A stretch of 7,534 bases of DNA from an uncultured Oscillospiraceae bacterium (GTDB lineage Bacteria; Bacillota_A; Clostridia; Oscillospirales; Oscillospiraceae). The stretch covers positions 1 through 7,534 of the forward strand of contig CAAGIU010000114.1 in assembly GCA_900770015.1 (NCBI GenBank), read 5' to 3'. Position numbers and translations under genes: made by a program. Below are positions 1 to 5,601 of the stretch, piece after piece (positions within the stretch are counted from its first letter, which is position 1; the number at the start of each line of letters is the position of its first letter). The notes under the pieces were generated by a model. That model made no database searches and was not told the DNA's origin. It saw only the letters and a program-made list of their open reading frames with translations.

Positions 1-67
1 AACCCGCACGTCCGCAGTGAACACTAGAACCTGAATCTAGCGAGTCTACCAATTCCACCACTCGCCC
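1..67 (-). tRNA. tRNA-Leu(CAG), 3' end cut off by window edge
   Basis: Read on the minus strand, the sequence starts with acceptor strand GGGCGAG, then TG and a class II D-arm (GGAATTGGTAGAC). The anticodon arm is CTAGA-TTCAGGT-TCTAG, which gives anticodon CAG (positions 31-33) and reads CUG codons. A long variable arm (GTTC/GGAC stem) and the beginning of the T-arm follow before the window ends. The long variable arm and the D-loop sequence match bacterial tRNA-Leu. The T-loop, the 3' acceptor strand and any CCA lie outside the window. The gene has its own promoter upstream at 100-128. Confidence 0.95.
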
Positions 68-99
68 GTATCGACTGAGGTGTTCCTCAATCCTCAGGT

Positions 100-128
100 A
101 TGATACCACCGCGGAGGAGATTTGTCAA
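100..128 (-). promoter_or_regulatory. Sigma-A promoter of tRNA-Leu
   Basis: On the minus strand a perfect -35 TTGACA (123-128) is separated by 17 nt from the -10 TATCAT (100-105). The -10 is preceded by TGG, an extended -10 element. Transcription would start near 93, about 26 nt before the tRNA 5' end at 67. The short leader contains a 6-bp inverted repeat (CTGAGG 75-80 with CCTCAG 92-97) that would be removed during tRNA maturation. The spacing and match make this a strong call. Confidence 0.85.
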
Positions 129-156
129 CAGTTTTTTTCAAAAAGCGCTGTTTTTT

Positions 157-351
157 TCAATCCTTATAATAGAGCATACAGTGGCAGTAGCCCTTAAAGC
201 CTGGATCAGCGATCTGATCCCGGAATTCCTTGCAGATGCACTTATTCTCCTCGCTGCGTTCCAGACGGCAGGGGCAGTATCCCCCGGTACGCTTCAGTCC
301 CTCGCGGATGGTCTTCACCATTTCCGCATCCTCATTCAAACGAACTGCCAT
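157..351 (-). CDS. Stand-alone ferredoxin-thioredoxin reductase beta-like Fe-S protein (64 aa)
   Basis: This small protein resembles the catalytic beta chain of ferredoxin-thioredoxin reductase (FTR), which uses a [4Fe-4S] cluster and an adjacent disulfide to pass ferredoxin electrons to a thioredoxin. Six cysteines lie in three C-x-C pairs: C26-P-C28-R, C38-I-C40 and C56-H-C58, the last followed by a LYY motif. By analogy with plant-type FTR, C26, C38, C40 and C56 would bind the cluster and C28/C58 would form the redox disulfide. The pair spacing (9 and 15 residues) differs from cyanobacterial FTR, and no FTR alpha chain is in the window. The ATG at 351 was chosen because AAAGGA (360-365) sits 8 nt upstream; in-frame ATGs at 360 and 393 lack a suitably spaced site. 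The partner and true electron route are unknown. No promoter is visible between it and the upstream tRNA-Ser terminator. Confidence 0.8.
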   Translation of the reverse strand: MAVRLNEDAEMVKTIREGLKRTGGYCPCRLERSEENKCICKEFRDQIADPGFKGYCHCMLYYKD

Positions 352-372
352 TTTTACCATCCTTTCTGTATA

Positions 373-402
373 AAAAAACGACCTGCAAAGCAAGTCGTTT
401 TT
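373..402 (-). terminator. Intrinsic terminator after tRNA-Ser(GCU)
   Basis: On the minus strand AAAAACGAC pairs perfectly with GTCGTTTTT (394-402 with 374-382). The helix continues through a T-A, G-C, C-G stack to a 3-nt loop, with one A-C mismatch, and a run of seven U follows. It begins exactly at the CCA end of tRNA-Ser and ends about 21 nt upstream of the FTR-like start codon. It therefore separates the tRNA from the small gene downstream. Confidence 0.8.
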
Positions 403-493
403 GGCGGAGTGAGAGGGATTTGAACCCTCGCGCGCTTTTTAGACGCCTACTCCCTTAGCAGGGGAGCCCCTTCGGCCTCTTGGGTATCACTCC
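402..493 (-). tRNA. tRNA-Ser(GCU), CCA encoded
   Basis: This is a complete 92-nt class II tRNA on the minus strand. Acceptor GGAGTGA (487-493) pairs with TCACTCC, followed by discriminator G (405) and a genomically encoded CCA (402-404). The anticodon arm is CTCCC-CTGCTAA-GGGAG, giving anticodon GCU for AGC/AGU codons. A long variable arm and a canonical T-arm (GAGGG-TTCAAAT-CCCTC) complete it. Its promoter is at 530-558 and its terminator at 373-402. Confidence 0.97.
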
Positions 494-529
494 GAATCAA
501 AAGAACAATATTCACTTGATTGCCAAGAC

Positions 530-558
530 ATTTTAGCATAACGGTTCTGCAATGTCAA
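530..558 (-). promoter_or_regulatory. Sigma-A promoter of tRNA-Ser(GCU)
   Basis: On the minus strand a perfect -35 TTGACA (553-558) is followed by a 17-nt spacer and the -10 TAAAAT (530-535). The predicted start is near 523, about 30 nt upstream of the tRNA 5' end at 493. It lies just downstream of the GNAT gene stop codon, so the tRNA does not depend on that gene's transcription. Confidence 0.85.
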
Positions 559-583
559 GAGGGAAATGAAGAATTCTCCCGGG

Positions 584-1051
584 TCAAAGGGCATGCATTT
601 GGGCTTTCAGCGTTTCCACGGCCGCGATCAGTACACTATGATCCTGTCCGCAGGGGCTGCGCATGGGAGATTCCTGGAAGCCCAGCTTCTGATAGACGCC
701 GTAATTCAGGTCCCGACGCTTCTGCGAATCCAGACAGACAAGCTGTGCGGAAGGATATGCTGCAGCAGCGCTGCGGATCATTTCGCAGATCACATCCTCC
801 CGATTGAATTCCCAGGAAAAACGGAGCTTTACAATGCGGATGCTGCCGGAGAACCAGGCACAGGCGGGGTCAATCAGGATGAACCCGACAATCCGCTCCC
901 CTTCCAAGAAAAGAAAGCAATCCAGGCGCTTCCATTCTGCTGCCAGCTGATGCAGATCCGGGAGGCAGCGGTTGATCCAGCGCTCGATGTTGGCGATCCG
1001 GCAGACTTCAGAAGAAGACAGCATCTGCCAGGTCACTTTTTTCATGATCAT
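584..1051 (-). CDS. GNAT-fold N-acetyltransferase-like protein (155 aa)
   Basis: The length and layout fit a single GNAT domain, a fold that normally moves an acetyl group from acetyl-CoA to an amine. The central strands (about residues 44-61, FLFLEGERIVGFILID) and the late N-x-x-x-Y-x-K-x-G-F segment (117-125) are typical of the family; the latter forms the conserved motif B/C-terminal part. The usual Q/R-x-x-G-x-G/A pyrophosphate loop (motif A) is not recognisable at residues 78-90, so CoA binding may be altered. The ATG at 1051 was chosen because AGGAGG (1060-1065) lies 8 nt upstream; an in-frame GTG at 1060 overlaps that site and is rejected. The substrate cannot be predicted. The gene stands alone on the minus strand between two tRNA units, and no clear promoter was found upstream. 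Confidence 0.75.
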   Translation of the reverse strand: MIMKKVTWQMLSSSEVCRIANIERWINRCLPDLHQLAAEWKRLDCFLFLEGERIVGFILIDPACAWFSGSIRIVKLRFSWEFNREDVICEMIRSAAAAYPSAQLVCLDSQKRRDLNYGVYQKLGFQESPMRSPCGQDHSVLIAAVETLKAQMHAL

Positions 1052-1110
1052 GCCGGACACCTCCTTTGGTTCCCTGTTTATGTCCTTTTTTCGCAGACAC
1101 GCATTGGCGC

Positions 1111-1139
1111 TTGACTTTCCCGAAGGAAAATGGTATCAT
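1111..1139 (+). promoter_or_regulatory. Sigma-A promoter of tRNA-Ser(UGA)
   Basis: The -35 TTGACT (1111-1116) is separated by 17 nt from the -10 TATCAT (1134-1139), which carries a TGG extension just upstream. The start would fall near 1146, only a few nucleotides before the mature tRNA 5' end at 1151. The TGG-TATCAT core is identical to that of the tRNA-Leu promoter at 100-128. Confidence 0.85.
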
Positions 1140-1150
1140 TTTACCCGCAT

Positions 1151-1239
1151 GGAGAGATGTCCGAGCGGTTTAAGGAGCCAGCCTTGAAAACTGGTGATGG
1201 GGCAACCCACCGTGGGTTCGAATCCCACTCTCTCCGCCA
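1151..1239 (+). tRNA. tRNA-Ser(UGA), CCA encoded
   Basis: This is an 89-nt class II tRNA. Acceptor GGAGAGA pairs with TCTCTCC, followed by discriminator G and encoded CCA (1237-1239). The anticodon loop CTTGAAA gives anticodon UGA. The variable arm has a UGGG-GCAA-CCCA stem-loop, and the T-arm is GTGGG-TTCGAAT-CCCAC. The anticodon stem CCAGC/ACTGG carries a C-A mismatch at the 31-39 pair next to the loop. A strong terminator follows 4 nt after the CCA. Confidence 0.97.
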
Positions 1240-1242
1240 AGC

Positions 1243-1271
1243 AAAAAGTCCACCTTCGGGTGGGCTTTTTT
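1243..1271 (+). terminator. Intrinsic terminator of tRNA-Ser(UGA), probably bidirectional
   Basis: The stem AAAAAGTCCACC (1243-1254) pairs with GGTGGGCTTTTT (1259-1270) around a TTCG tetraloop, with a single G-U wobble, and ends in a T run. Read on the minus strand it also gives a stable hairpin ending in TTTTT, so it can stop the convergent yfbR operon coming from the right. Confidence 0.9.
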
Positions 1272-1302
1272 GCTTTGATGGGTGAGGGGATTCGAAAGGC
1301 CG

Positions 1303-1324
1303 GCACCAGTTCGCAAACCGGTGC
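1303..1324 (-). other. Stem-loop downstream of yfbR
   Basis: A 9-bp stem (GCACCGGTT with AACTGGTGC, one G-U wobble) closes a TGCG loop about 32 nt past the yfbR stop codon on the minus strand. Only CCTTTCG follows, so it lacks a proper U tract. It may act as a 3' end stabiliser or a weak terminator ahead of the stronger hairpin at 1243-1271. Confidence 0.4.
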
Positions 1325-1355
1325 ATCAAGCAGTCCGGAGAACTGTATGATCAAT

Positions 1356-1931
1356 TTACAGCTGATCCAGATTCAGGCTGAAGGCGCTCAGACAGTTTTC
1401 CAAAAACCAGTTCATTTCCTCCCGGTTCATATCCTTCAGCGCCTGCATGGTCATCTGGGCGGCGGAGTCGAACTCGGTGTTTCCGGCCTTCTGCTCCTCC
1501 ACGCACTTGATGTAGGCAGAGAGCTTGTCCGCACCCTTGACAAAGGGCGTCAGTTCCTCGTCGTCCTCCAGCACCAGATGCTCATAGCTGGAGCGAAGCT
1601 GCTCCGGGAGCATATCCAGAAGGCGATTGCCTGCAACCCGCTCCACCTGCTTGTAGGCGGCTTTGATGTCCGGGTTATAGTATTTGATGGGGGTGGGCAG
1701 GTCTCCCGTAAGGATTTCGGAGGCATCGTGGTACAGAGCCGCCACGGCGCAGCGGTCGGGGTCCGGGGTGGGTAGGTGCAGGATGTCCCGCCGGATCAGC
1801 GCCAGCGCATGGGCCAGCACCGCCACCTGATGGCTGTGCTCCTGGATGTTTTCCGAAAACGTATTGCGCATCAGGCCCCAGCGGGTGATATAGCGCATTC
1901 TGCTCATCAGAGCATAAAATTCATTTGCCAT
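1356..1931 (-). CDS. yfbR: YfbR-type HD-domain 5'-deoxynucleotidase (191 aa)
   Basis: The protein aligns along its whole length, from memory, with Escherichia coli YfbR, a cytoplasmic metal-dependent phosphatase. That enzyme converts deoxyribonucleoside 5'-monophosphates to deoxynucleosides and phosphate. The HD metal ligands are H32 (in ENIQEHS), H68-D69 (in YHDASE) and D135 (in KGADKLSAY). The family signatures R17-W18, LMRN (20-23) and TGDLPTP (75-81) are all present, as is the C-terminal acidic-hydrophobic tail. The length is near that of the E. coli enzyme. AAGGA (1941-1945) overlaps the stop codon of the upstream HAD gene and lies 9 nt before the ATG, so translation is probably coupled. 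It is the last gene of the four-gene operon. Its role would be trimming the dNMP pool, which fits with replication genes upstream. Confidence 0.93.
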   Translation of the reverse strand: MANEFYALMSRMRYITRWGLMRNTFSENIQEHSHQVAVLAHALALIRRDILHLPTPDPDRCAVAALYHDASEILTGDLPTPIKYYNPDIKAAYKQVERVAGNRLLDMLPEQLRSSYEHLVLEDDEELTPFVKGADKLSAYIKCVEEQKAGNTEFDSAAQMTMQALKDMNREEMNWFLENCLSAFSLNLDQL

Positions 1932-1943
1932 GGTTCTGTTTCC

Positions 1944-2585
1944 TTATCGTTCTGTATTTGCAATCAGATCAGATACCGCTTCCGCAAGCCGGGACGGTTC
2001 TTCGCAGAAATGAAGTCCCCCTGCTGCGGCCAGCTCCTCCCGGTCCCGGAAGCCCCAGAGAACGCTGATGCAGGGCATGTCCGCATTCTGGGCAGTCAGG
2101 ATATCCACCTCGCTGTCGCCCACATAAATACAGGTATCGGCACCGATTTCCTTCATAGCCTGAAAGACCATATCCGGCGCGGGCTTTCTGGGACAGCCGT
2201 CGCTCTGACCCAAGGCAAAGACGCCGGGGAAGAAATCGGCGCACAGCGCTTTTGTGGCTGCATCCGGCTTATTGGACACGATGGCCACGGGGTACTGCTC
2301 CCGAAGCGCTGCCAGCGCCTCCGGGATACCTGGGTACGGCGCGGTTTTGATGCGGCAGTGGGTGCTGTAATAGGGCAGATACAGTTCCAGCGCCTGCTCC
2401 CAGGGTTCCCCCTCCGGGACGGACTGCTGGAGCTGCCGGGCTGCACCGTTGCCGACAAAGCGGCGCATCTCTTCTTTGCTTCGCAGAGGATAGCCCAGCC
2501 GGGCAAGGGTATGATTCGTAGCATCCGTCAGGTCATCCAGCGTATTCAGCAGGGTGCCGTCCAGATCAAAGAGAATTCCCGTCAT
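1944..2585 (-). CDS. HAD hydrolase, phosphoglycolate phosphatase (Gph/PpaX-like) (213 aa)
   Basis: This is a haloacid dehalogenase superfamily phosphatase with all four motifs. Motif I is FDLDGT (D7 nucleophile, D9 acid/base), motif II is VSNK (S104), motif III is K134 in RKPAPD, and motif IV is GDSEVD (D157, D161). Residues about 15-85 form an alpha-helical C1 cap, as in Gph and PpaX. The substrate is likely a small phosphomonoester such as phosphoglycolate or a sugar phosphate, but HAD specificity cannot be read from motifs alone. The ATG at 2585 overlaps the upstream stop by one base (TGATG). A GTG one codon earlier (2588) would give a 4-base overlap and is a possible alternative. GGGGG precedes it within the upstream gene, so coupling to the helicase loader is likely. 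Confidence 0.88.
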   Translation of the reverse strand: MTGILFDLDGTLLNTLDDLTDATNHTLARLGYPLRSKEEMRRFVGNGAARQLQQSVPEGEPWEQALELYLPYYSTHCRIKTAPYPGIPEALAALREQYPVAIVSNKPDAATKALCADFFPGVFALGQSDGCPRKPAPDMVFQAMKEIGADTCIYVGDSEVDILTAQNADMPCISVLWGFRDREELAAAGGLHFCEEPSRLAEAVSDLIANTER

Positions 2586-3568
2586 CACAGCCCCCGATTC
2601 TTCAGCACCCGGATGTCCTCCCCCACAAAGGTCAGCCGGCCGAAGCTGCCGTGGAGCCGGGAAGCAATCTGGGGAGAATACCGCCGGGACAATTCATCCA
2701 CGTTCAGATTGGTGGAGATGACCATGGAGCGGTTATACAGGATGCGGTCATTGATCAGACCATAGAGCGACGCCGTGACGAACTGGCCGGGCATCTCCGT
2801 GCCCAGATCGTCCAGAATCAGCAGATCGCAGGCAGTGTATTTCTCCACTTCCTTTTTGGCCTCCTCGCCGCCGCCGAACTTGGCCTGCTCCAGCTTGGCA
2901 AACAGGTGTCCCGCCGTCTCATAGACCACGCTGAACCCCCGCTCCGCCACGGCTCTGGCAATACAGGCGGAAAGAAAAGTCTTTCCCAGGCCGGTGCCGC
3001 CCACGAACAGCAGGTTGCCGGAATTGGGCCCGAAGGTCTGGGCATACCGGCGGCAGTTCTGGAAATTTTTTTCCATGATGGTGCGGGGACTGGCGCCGTA
3101 CTTGGGGTCAACGTGGTCGGAATAGTAGTCCAGCCGGAACTGGGCAAAGCTCTCCTTGCCCCCGGTGAGGACGGCGATTTCCTTCTTCTGCTCCTGACGG
3201 CACAGCTCCAGCAAACACTCGCACATATTGGCGCCCAGATAGCCGGTGCCGCCGCAGATTTCGCAGATGGGCGTCTCGTCCAGAAAACCCTCTTCGAAAT
3301 TCTCAAAAATCAGCAGCGCCCGCTCCTGCTGCAGCTCCAGATTCTGAATTCTGGCCTGCTCCAGCAGCTCCCGGCCGTCGCTGCCCTGCCGGAAGGCCGC
3401 CTGGGCCGCCTGGGCCATGGTGCGCCGGAGCAGAATATCGATTTCCCGGATTCTGGGAACCCTGGCGTAGGCCTCCGCCAGATGCTGGCGGTTTTCGGAT
3501 TCCCGGTCCTCCTTTGCCTGGGCCAGCCGGTTTCTCGCCCGCTGAACCACTTCGCTGCTGTATCCCAT
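2585..3568 (-). CDS. DnaC/DnaI-like replicative helicase loader ATPase (327 aa)
   Basis: This is an AAA+ ATPase of the DnaC/DnaI/IstB group, expected to load the replicative helicase onto DNA at origins or restart sites. Residues 1-95 are mostly helical and probably bind the helicase. A cysteine cluster follows (C102-x2-C105, C116-x-C118, C123), likely a zinc site. The ATPase core has Walker A GGTGLGKT (190-197), Walker B LLILDDLG (249-256), sensor I STN (285-287) and a candidate arginine finger at R304 (IASRL). The length is close to that of Bacillus DnaI. AGGAGG (3577-3582) lies 8 nt before the ATG and inside the end of the dnaD-like gene, 3 nt of spacer separating the two genes. Its position directly after a DnaD-domain gene supports a primosome role. 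A phage- or IstB-type ATPase is less likely because no transposase or phage genes are nearby. Confidence 0.92.
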   Translation of the reverse strand: MGYSSEVVQRARNRLAQAKEDRESENRQHLAEAYARVPRIREIDILLRRTMAQAAQAAFRQGSDGRELLEQARIQNLELQQERALLIFENFEEGFLDETPICEICGGTGYLGANMCECLLELCRQEQKKEIAVLTGGKESFAQFRLDYYSDHVDPKYGASPRTIMEKNFQNCRRYAQTFGPNSGNLLFVGGTGLGKTFLSACIARAVAERGFSVVYETAGHLFAKLEQAKFGGGEEAKKEVEKYTACDLLILDDLGTEMPGQFVTASLYGLINDRILYNRSMVISTNLNVDELSRRYSPQIASRLHGSFGRLTFVGEDIRVLKNRGL

Positions 3569-3571
3569 GGG

Positions 3572-4453
3572 TTATCCCTCCTGAAGTACTCTTTGAATCG
3601 CTTCCAGCTCGGCCTGGCCCAGCTGGCCGGATGCGCCCTGGGGGACGGCATCCTTTCTGTCGCCGCTGCGCACGGCATCCGCAGTCCTGAGACCCTGCTG
3701 CGCCCAGCGCTCCAGAATCTTGTTCATATAGGCCCAATTGAGGCCGCCGGTGTTCAGGCAGGTGCGTTCATAGGCTATGGAGATGACCTCGTCCTCAAAG
3801 CCCCGGTCGATCCAGCTCTGAGCATACCGTTCCTCCGCCTGGGTCAGATTCCGTCCCCGGATCTGCAGCAGCTCCATGAGATGATGGAGCCGGGAATTGC
3901 GCTGGTTCTGGTTCTGGACAAAGACGGCGGCCTCCTCCAGGGTGTCGATGCCGTTCTCCGCCCAGAAATAGGCCTCCTTCTCAATGGCGCGCAGGCTGGG
4001 ATTGCGTCCGCTGCCCTTCTGGCGGGCTTTGTTCCTGCAATAGTGCACCAGGGTGATGACCACCTCAGCCGGAAGCCCCAGATACCGATTGAAGCCCAGC
4101 AGAATCTTCAGCTCCTCGGTGTTGAGGTTTCTGCCCAGCACCCGCTGAACCTCCTCGTACATTCCCCGGAAGCCCATGTCCGAATCCAGCGCCGACAGCA
4201 CATCCCGCTCGGAATAGGCAGGCCGCTCCCCGGGGGCAATGCTGCTTCTGCGCTCCTCCGGCCAGAGTCCCAGCTGCCGCAGGGTCGCGGTGGCACAGGC
4301 CAGCCGGGAGGGTGTCAGATGGAGCGCCGCCTCAGCATTTGCCGGGTTGTTGCCGGAAAATACATATATGTACAGCAGCGCCGCATCCGGGCTTGCCGCG
4401 CCCAGGAGTTTGCGCACACTGCACTCATCGATTCTGATTGCTTCCGCCGTCAT
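3572..4453 (-). CDS. DnaD-domain primosomal protein (293 aa)
   Basis: Two DnaD-like C-terminal domains are visible. The first covers about residues 93-168 (ending near IEKEAYFWAENGI) and the second about 190-257. The second contains the family hallmark W-x-Y-M-x-K-I-L-x-x-W (W240-W250). The N-terminal 90 residues look like a winged-helix module. In Firmicutes, DnaD/DnaB proteins bind DNA and act with the helicase loader in replication initiation and restart, which matches the loader gene directly downstream. The ATG at 4453 was chosen because GAGG lies 9 nt upstream. An in-frame ATG at 4489 would lie at or before the transcription start predicted from the promoter at 4492-4520. The C-terminal tail after residue 258 is polar and probably flexible. 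It is the first gene of the operon. Whether it is the DnaD or DnaB functional equivalent cannot be decided. Confidence 0.9.
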   Translation of the reverse strand: MTAEAIRIDECSVRKLLGAASPDAALLYIYVFSGNNPANAEAALHLTPSRLACATATLRQLGLWPEERRSSIAPGERPAYSERDVLSALDSDMGFRGMYEEVQRVLGRNLNTEELKILLGFNRYLGLPAEVVITLVHYCRNKARQKGSGRNPSLRAIEKEAYFWAENGIDTLEEAAVFVQNQNQRNSRLHHLMELLQIRGRNLTQAEERYAQSWIDRGFEDEVISIAYERTCLNTGGLNWAYMNKILERWAQQGLRTADAVRSGDRKDAVPQGASGQLGQAELEAIQRVLQEG

Positions 4454-4491
4454 TTTCTCTATCCTCGTATCATCCGTCGATTTTACCATGT

Positions 4492-4520
4492 ATTATAGCA
4501 CAGATTCCGCTTCGGGACAA
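4492..4520 (-). promoter_or_regulatory. Promoter of the dnaD-dnaC-HAD-yfbR operon
   Basis: On the minus strand the -35 TTGTCC (4515-4520) is followed by a 17-nt spacer and a perfect -10 TATAAT (4492-4497). The predicted start is near 4485, giving a leader of about 30 nt before the ATG at 4453. No other promoter is apparent inside the operon, where gene gaps are 12 nt or less. Confidence 0.75.
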
Positions 4521-4548
4521 TCTCTATCCGCCGCAGATTTTCAGCAAA

Positions 4549-4603
4549 AAGCAGCTTTCTTTTTTGGCTGGCCACAGGATGTTGTGCCTGTCCCCTACCC
4601 AGC
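4549..4603 (-). other. Stem-loops between mscS and the dnaD operon, weak terminator candidate
   Basis: The 97 bp between the mscS stop and the dnaD promoter hold two imperfect inverted repeats. One has outer GCTGG/CCAGC (4567-4571 with 4599-4603) enclosing ACAGG/CCTGT (4574-4578 with 4587-4591). The other is an A/T-rich stem on the mscS transcript (CAAAAAAG pairing with CTTTTTG, one bulge). Neither ends in a free U run, so termination of mscS here is uncertain and readthrough into the dnaD operon is possible. Confidence 0.3.
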
Positions 4604-4616
4604 GAACTAATTTCCG

Positions 4617-5429
4617 TCACCGGTCCAGATGGACATTAAGATGGGGATAGGATATCTCGATGTTCTCTTCAGCAAAGATCTGCTGAATGCGCCGGTTCAG
4701 GAGGAAATACACATCCCAGTAGTCCTCGGTTTTGACCCAGACCCGCAGGGTATAGTTTATGACGCTGTCGCCGTAGTCGGTGAGGCCCGCAAATGGGGCG
4801 GGGTCGGGCAGAACCTTTTCCACCGCTCCCACCCGCAGCAGGGCCCGAATCACGGCCTGCGCATCGGCATCGTAGGAAGCGCCGATGTTCACATCCACCC
4901 GGCGGGTGCCGGTGGAGGAATAATTGACGATCTGGGCGCCGGAGACCGTGCTGTTGGGAATGGAAACCGCCTTGTTGTCCGGGGTAATCAGGCGGGTGTA
5001 GGTCATACTGATCTCCTGAACCGTGCCGGACTGTCCTCCGATGTCCACGAAGTCGCCGGAGTGGAAGGGCTGGGTGCTGAGGATGGTCAGACCGCCGACG
5101 AAGTTCGTCAGCAATGTCTGCATGGCCAGGGAAACCGCCAGAGTCAGGACGCTGGCCAGGGCCACCACGCCGGTGATATCCACACCCAAGGCAGATGCCG
5201 CATTCAAAATCACCAGCAGATACAGCACGATTTTTACCACAGACACGATCATGCTGTGGGCGGCCTTTTCCAGCCTGGACCGCTCCAGAGCCTTGCGCAG
5301 CAGCTTTGTGGCAAGGTTGATGAGGACAATGCCCACAATCAGCGTCAGTCCGGCGGAAAGGAATCTCCCTGCGGCATTCAGCCCCAGGCTCTTGAGCCAG
5401 GTAAGAAAATCATTGTAAATTTCGATCAT
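4617..5429 (-). CDS. mscS: MscS-family small-conductance mechanosensitive channel (270 aa)
   Basis: This is an inner-membrane channel that opens under membrane tension to release solutes after hypo-osmotic shock. Three membrane segments are visible: about residues 22-45, 57-82 and the pore-lining TM3 at 86-117. TM3 is rich in small residues (VVALASVLTLAVSLAMQ). It runs into the conserved segment QPFHSGDFVDIGGQSGTVQEI, and the cytoplasmic beta domain has the ITPDNK and IPNS signatures (148-160). The cytoplasmic vestibule ends in the family motif near YPHLNVHL (261-268). The length is close to E. coli MscS (286 aa), with no extra domains. The Shine-Dalgarno signal is weak: AAGGGA lies about 11 nt before the ATG. 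It has its own promoter at 5490-5518 and is divergent from the antiporter gene, so the two may serve osmotic and ion balance together. Confidence 0.93.
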   Translation of the reverse strand: MIEIYNDFLTWLKSLGLNAAGRFLSAGLTLIVGIVLINLATKLLRKALERSRLEKAAHSMIVSVVKIVLYLLVILNAASALGVDITGVVALASVLTLAVSLAMQTLLTNFVGGLTILSTQPFHSGDFVDIGGQSGTVQEISMTYTRLITPDNKAVSIPNSTVSGAQIVNYSSTGTRRVDVNIGASYDADAQAVIRALLRVGAVEKVLPDPAPFAGLTDYGDSVINYTLRVWVKTEDYWDVYFLLNRRIQQIFAEENIEISYPHLNVHLDR

Positions 5430-5489
5430 ACTTCATCTGTCCCTTCTGTCTGTCTTTTCCGAATAATGTACTTTTTCCTGGTATCAGGC

Positions 5490-5518
5490 ATTATACCCCC
5501 TCCGCGCCGATAATGCAA
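5490..5518 (-). promoter_or_regulatory. Promoter of mscS
   Basis: On the minus strand the -35 TTGCAT (5513-5518), 17-nt spacer and perfect -10 TATAAT (5490-5495) predict a start near 5483 and a leader of about 54 nt. A short palindrome CCTGGTATCAGG (5477-5488) covers the start region and could be a regulator site, though 4-bp arms are weak evidence. Confidence 0.75.
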
Positions 5519-5545
5519 GAGGCTTCGGTTCATCCGGGGATTCTT

Positions 5546-5564
5546 GAAAATAACCACAATTTTC
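5546..5564. repeat. Short dyad in the divergent mscS/antiporter spacer
   Basis: GAAAAT (5546-5551) and ATTTTC (5559-5564) form a perfect 6-bp inverted repeat with a 7-nt gap, lying between the two divergent promoters. It could be an operator for a regulator acting on both genes, but A/T-rich dyads of this size also arise by chance. Confidence 0.25.
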
Positions 5565-5601
5565 CCGAGAAAATATCCTCAATTCTTGTCATCTTCTCTC
5601 C

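Noticed and set aside
127..157. Inverted repeat AACAG...CTGTT with A/T runs after the FTR-like stop codon, considered as a terminator
   Set aside because: The stem is interrupted and has no U run on the strand of the FTR-like gene. The T run lies on the plus strand, where no gene precedes it.
352..393. Longer N-terminus of the FTR-like protein from ATGs at 393 or 360
   Set aside because: The ATG at 393 lies inside the terminator stem and the ATG at 360 abuts the Shine-Dalgarno sequence. Only the ATG at 351 has proper spacing.
1285..1345. tRNA-like fragment on the minus strand (TTCGAATCCC plus hairpin) after yfbR
   Set aside because: The TTCGAATCCC resembles a T-arm, but the matching 5' T-stem strand, acceptor stem and anticodon arm are absent. 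It is best seen as a chance match next to a stem-loop.
2585..3568. DnaC-like ATPase as an IstB transposition helper or phage replication gene
   Set aside because: There is no transposase, inverted terminal repeat or phage gene nearby, and the adjacent DnaD-domain gene supports a chromosomal primosome role.
4454..4489. Upstream in-frame ATG (4489) as the start of the dnaD-like gene
   Set aside because: It lies at or before the transcription start predicted from the promoter at 4492-4520 and has no ribosome-binding site, while the ATG at 4453 has GAGG 9 nt upstream.
2651..4498. Very long open frame on the plus strand opposite the dnaD/dnaC/HAD genes
   Set aside because: Its translation has no recognisable family pattern, it has no ribosome-binding site, and it lies antisense to three genes with clear motifs. 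It follows from high GC at third codon positions.
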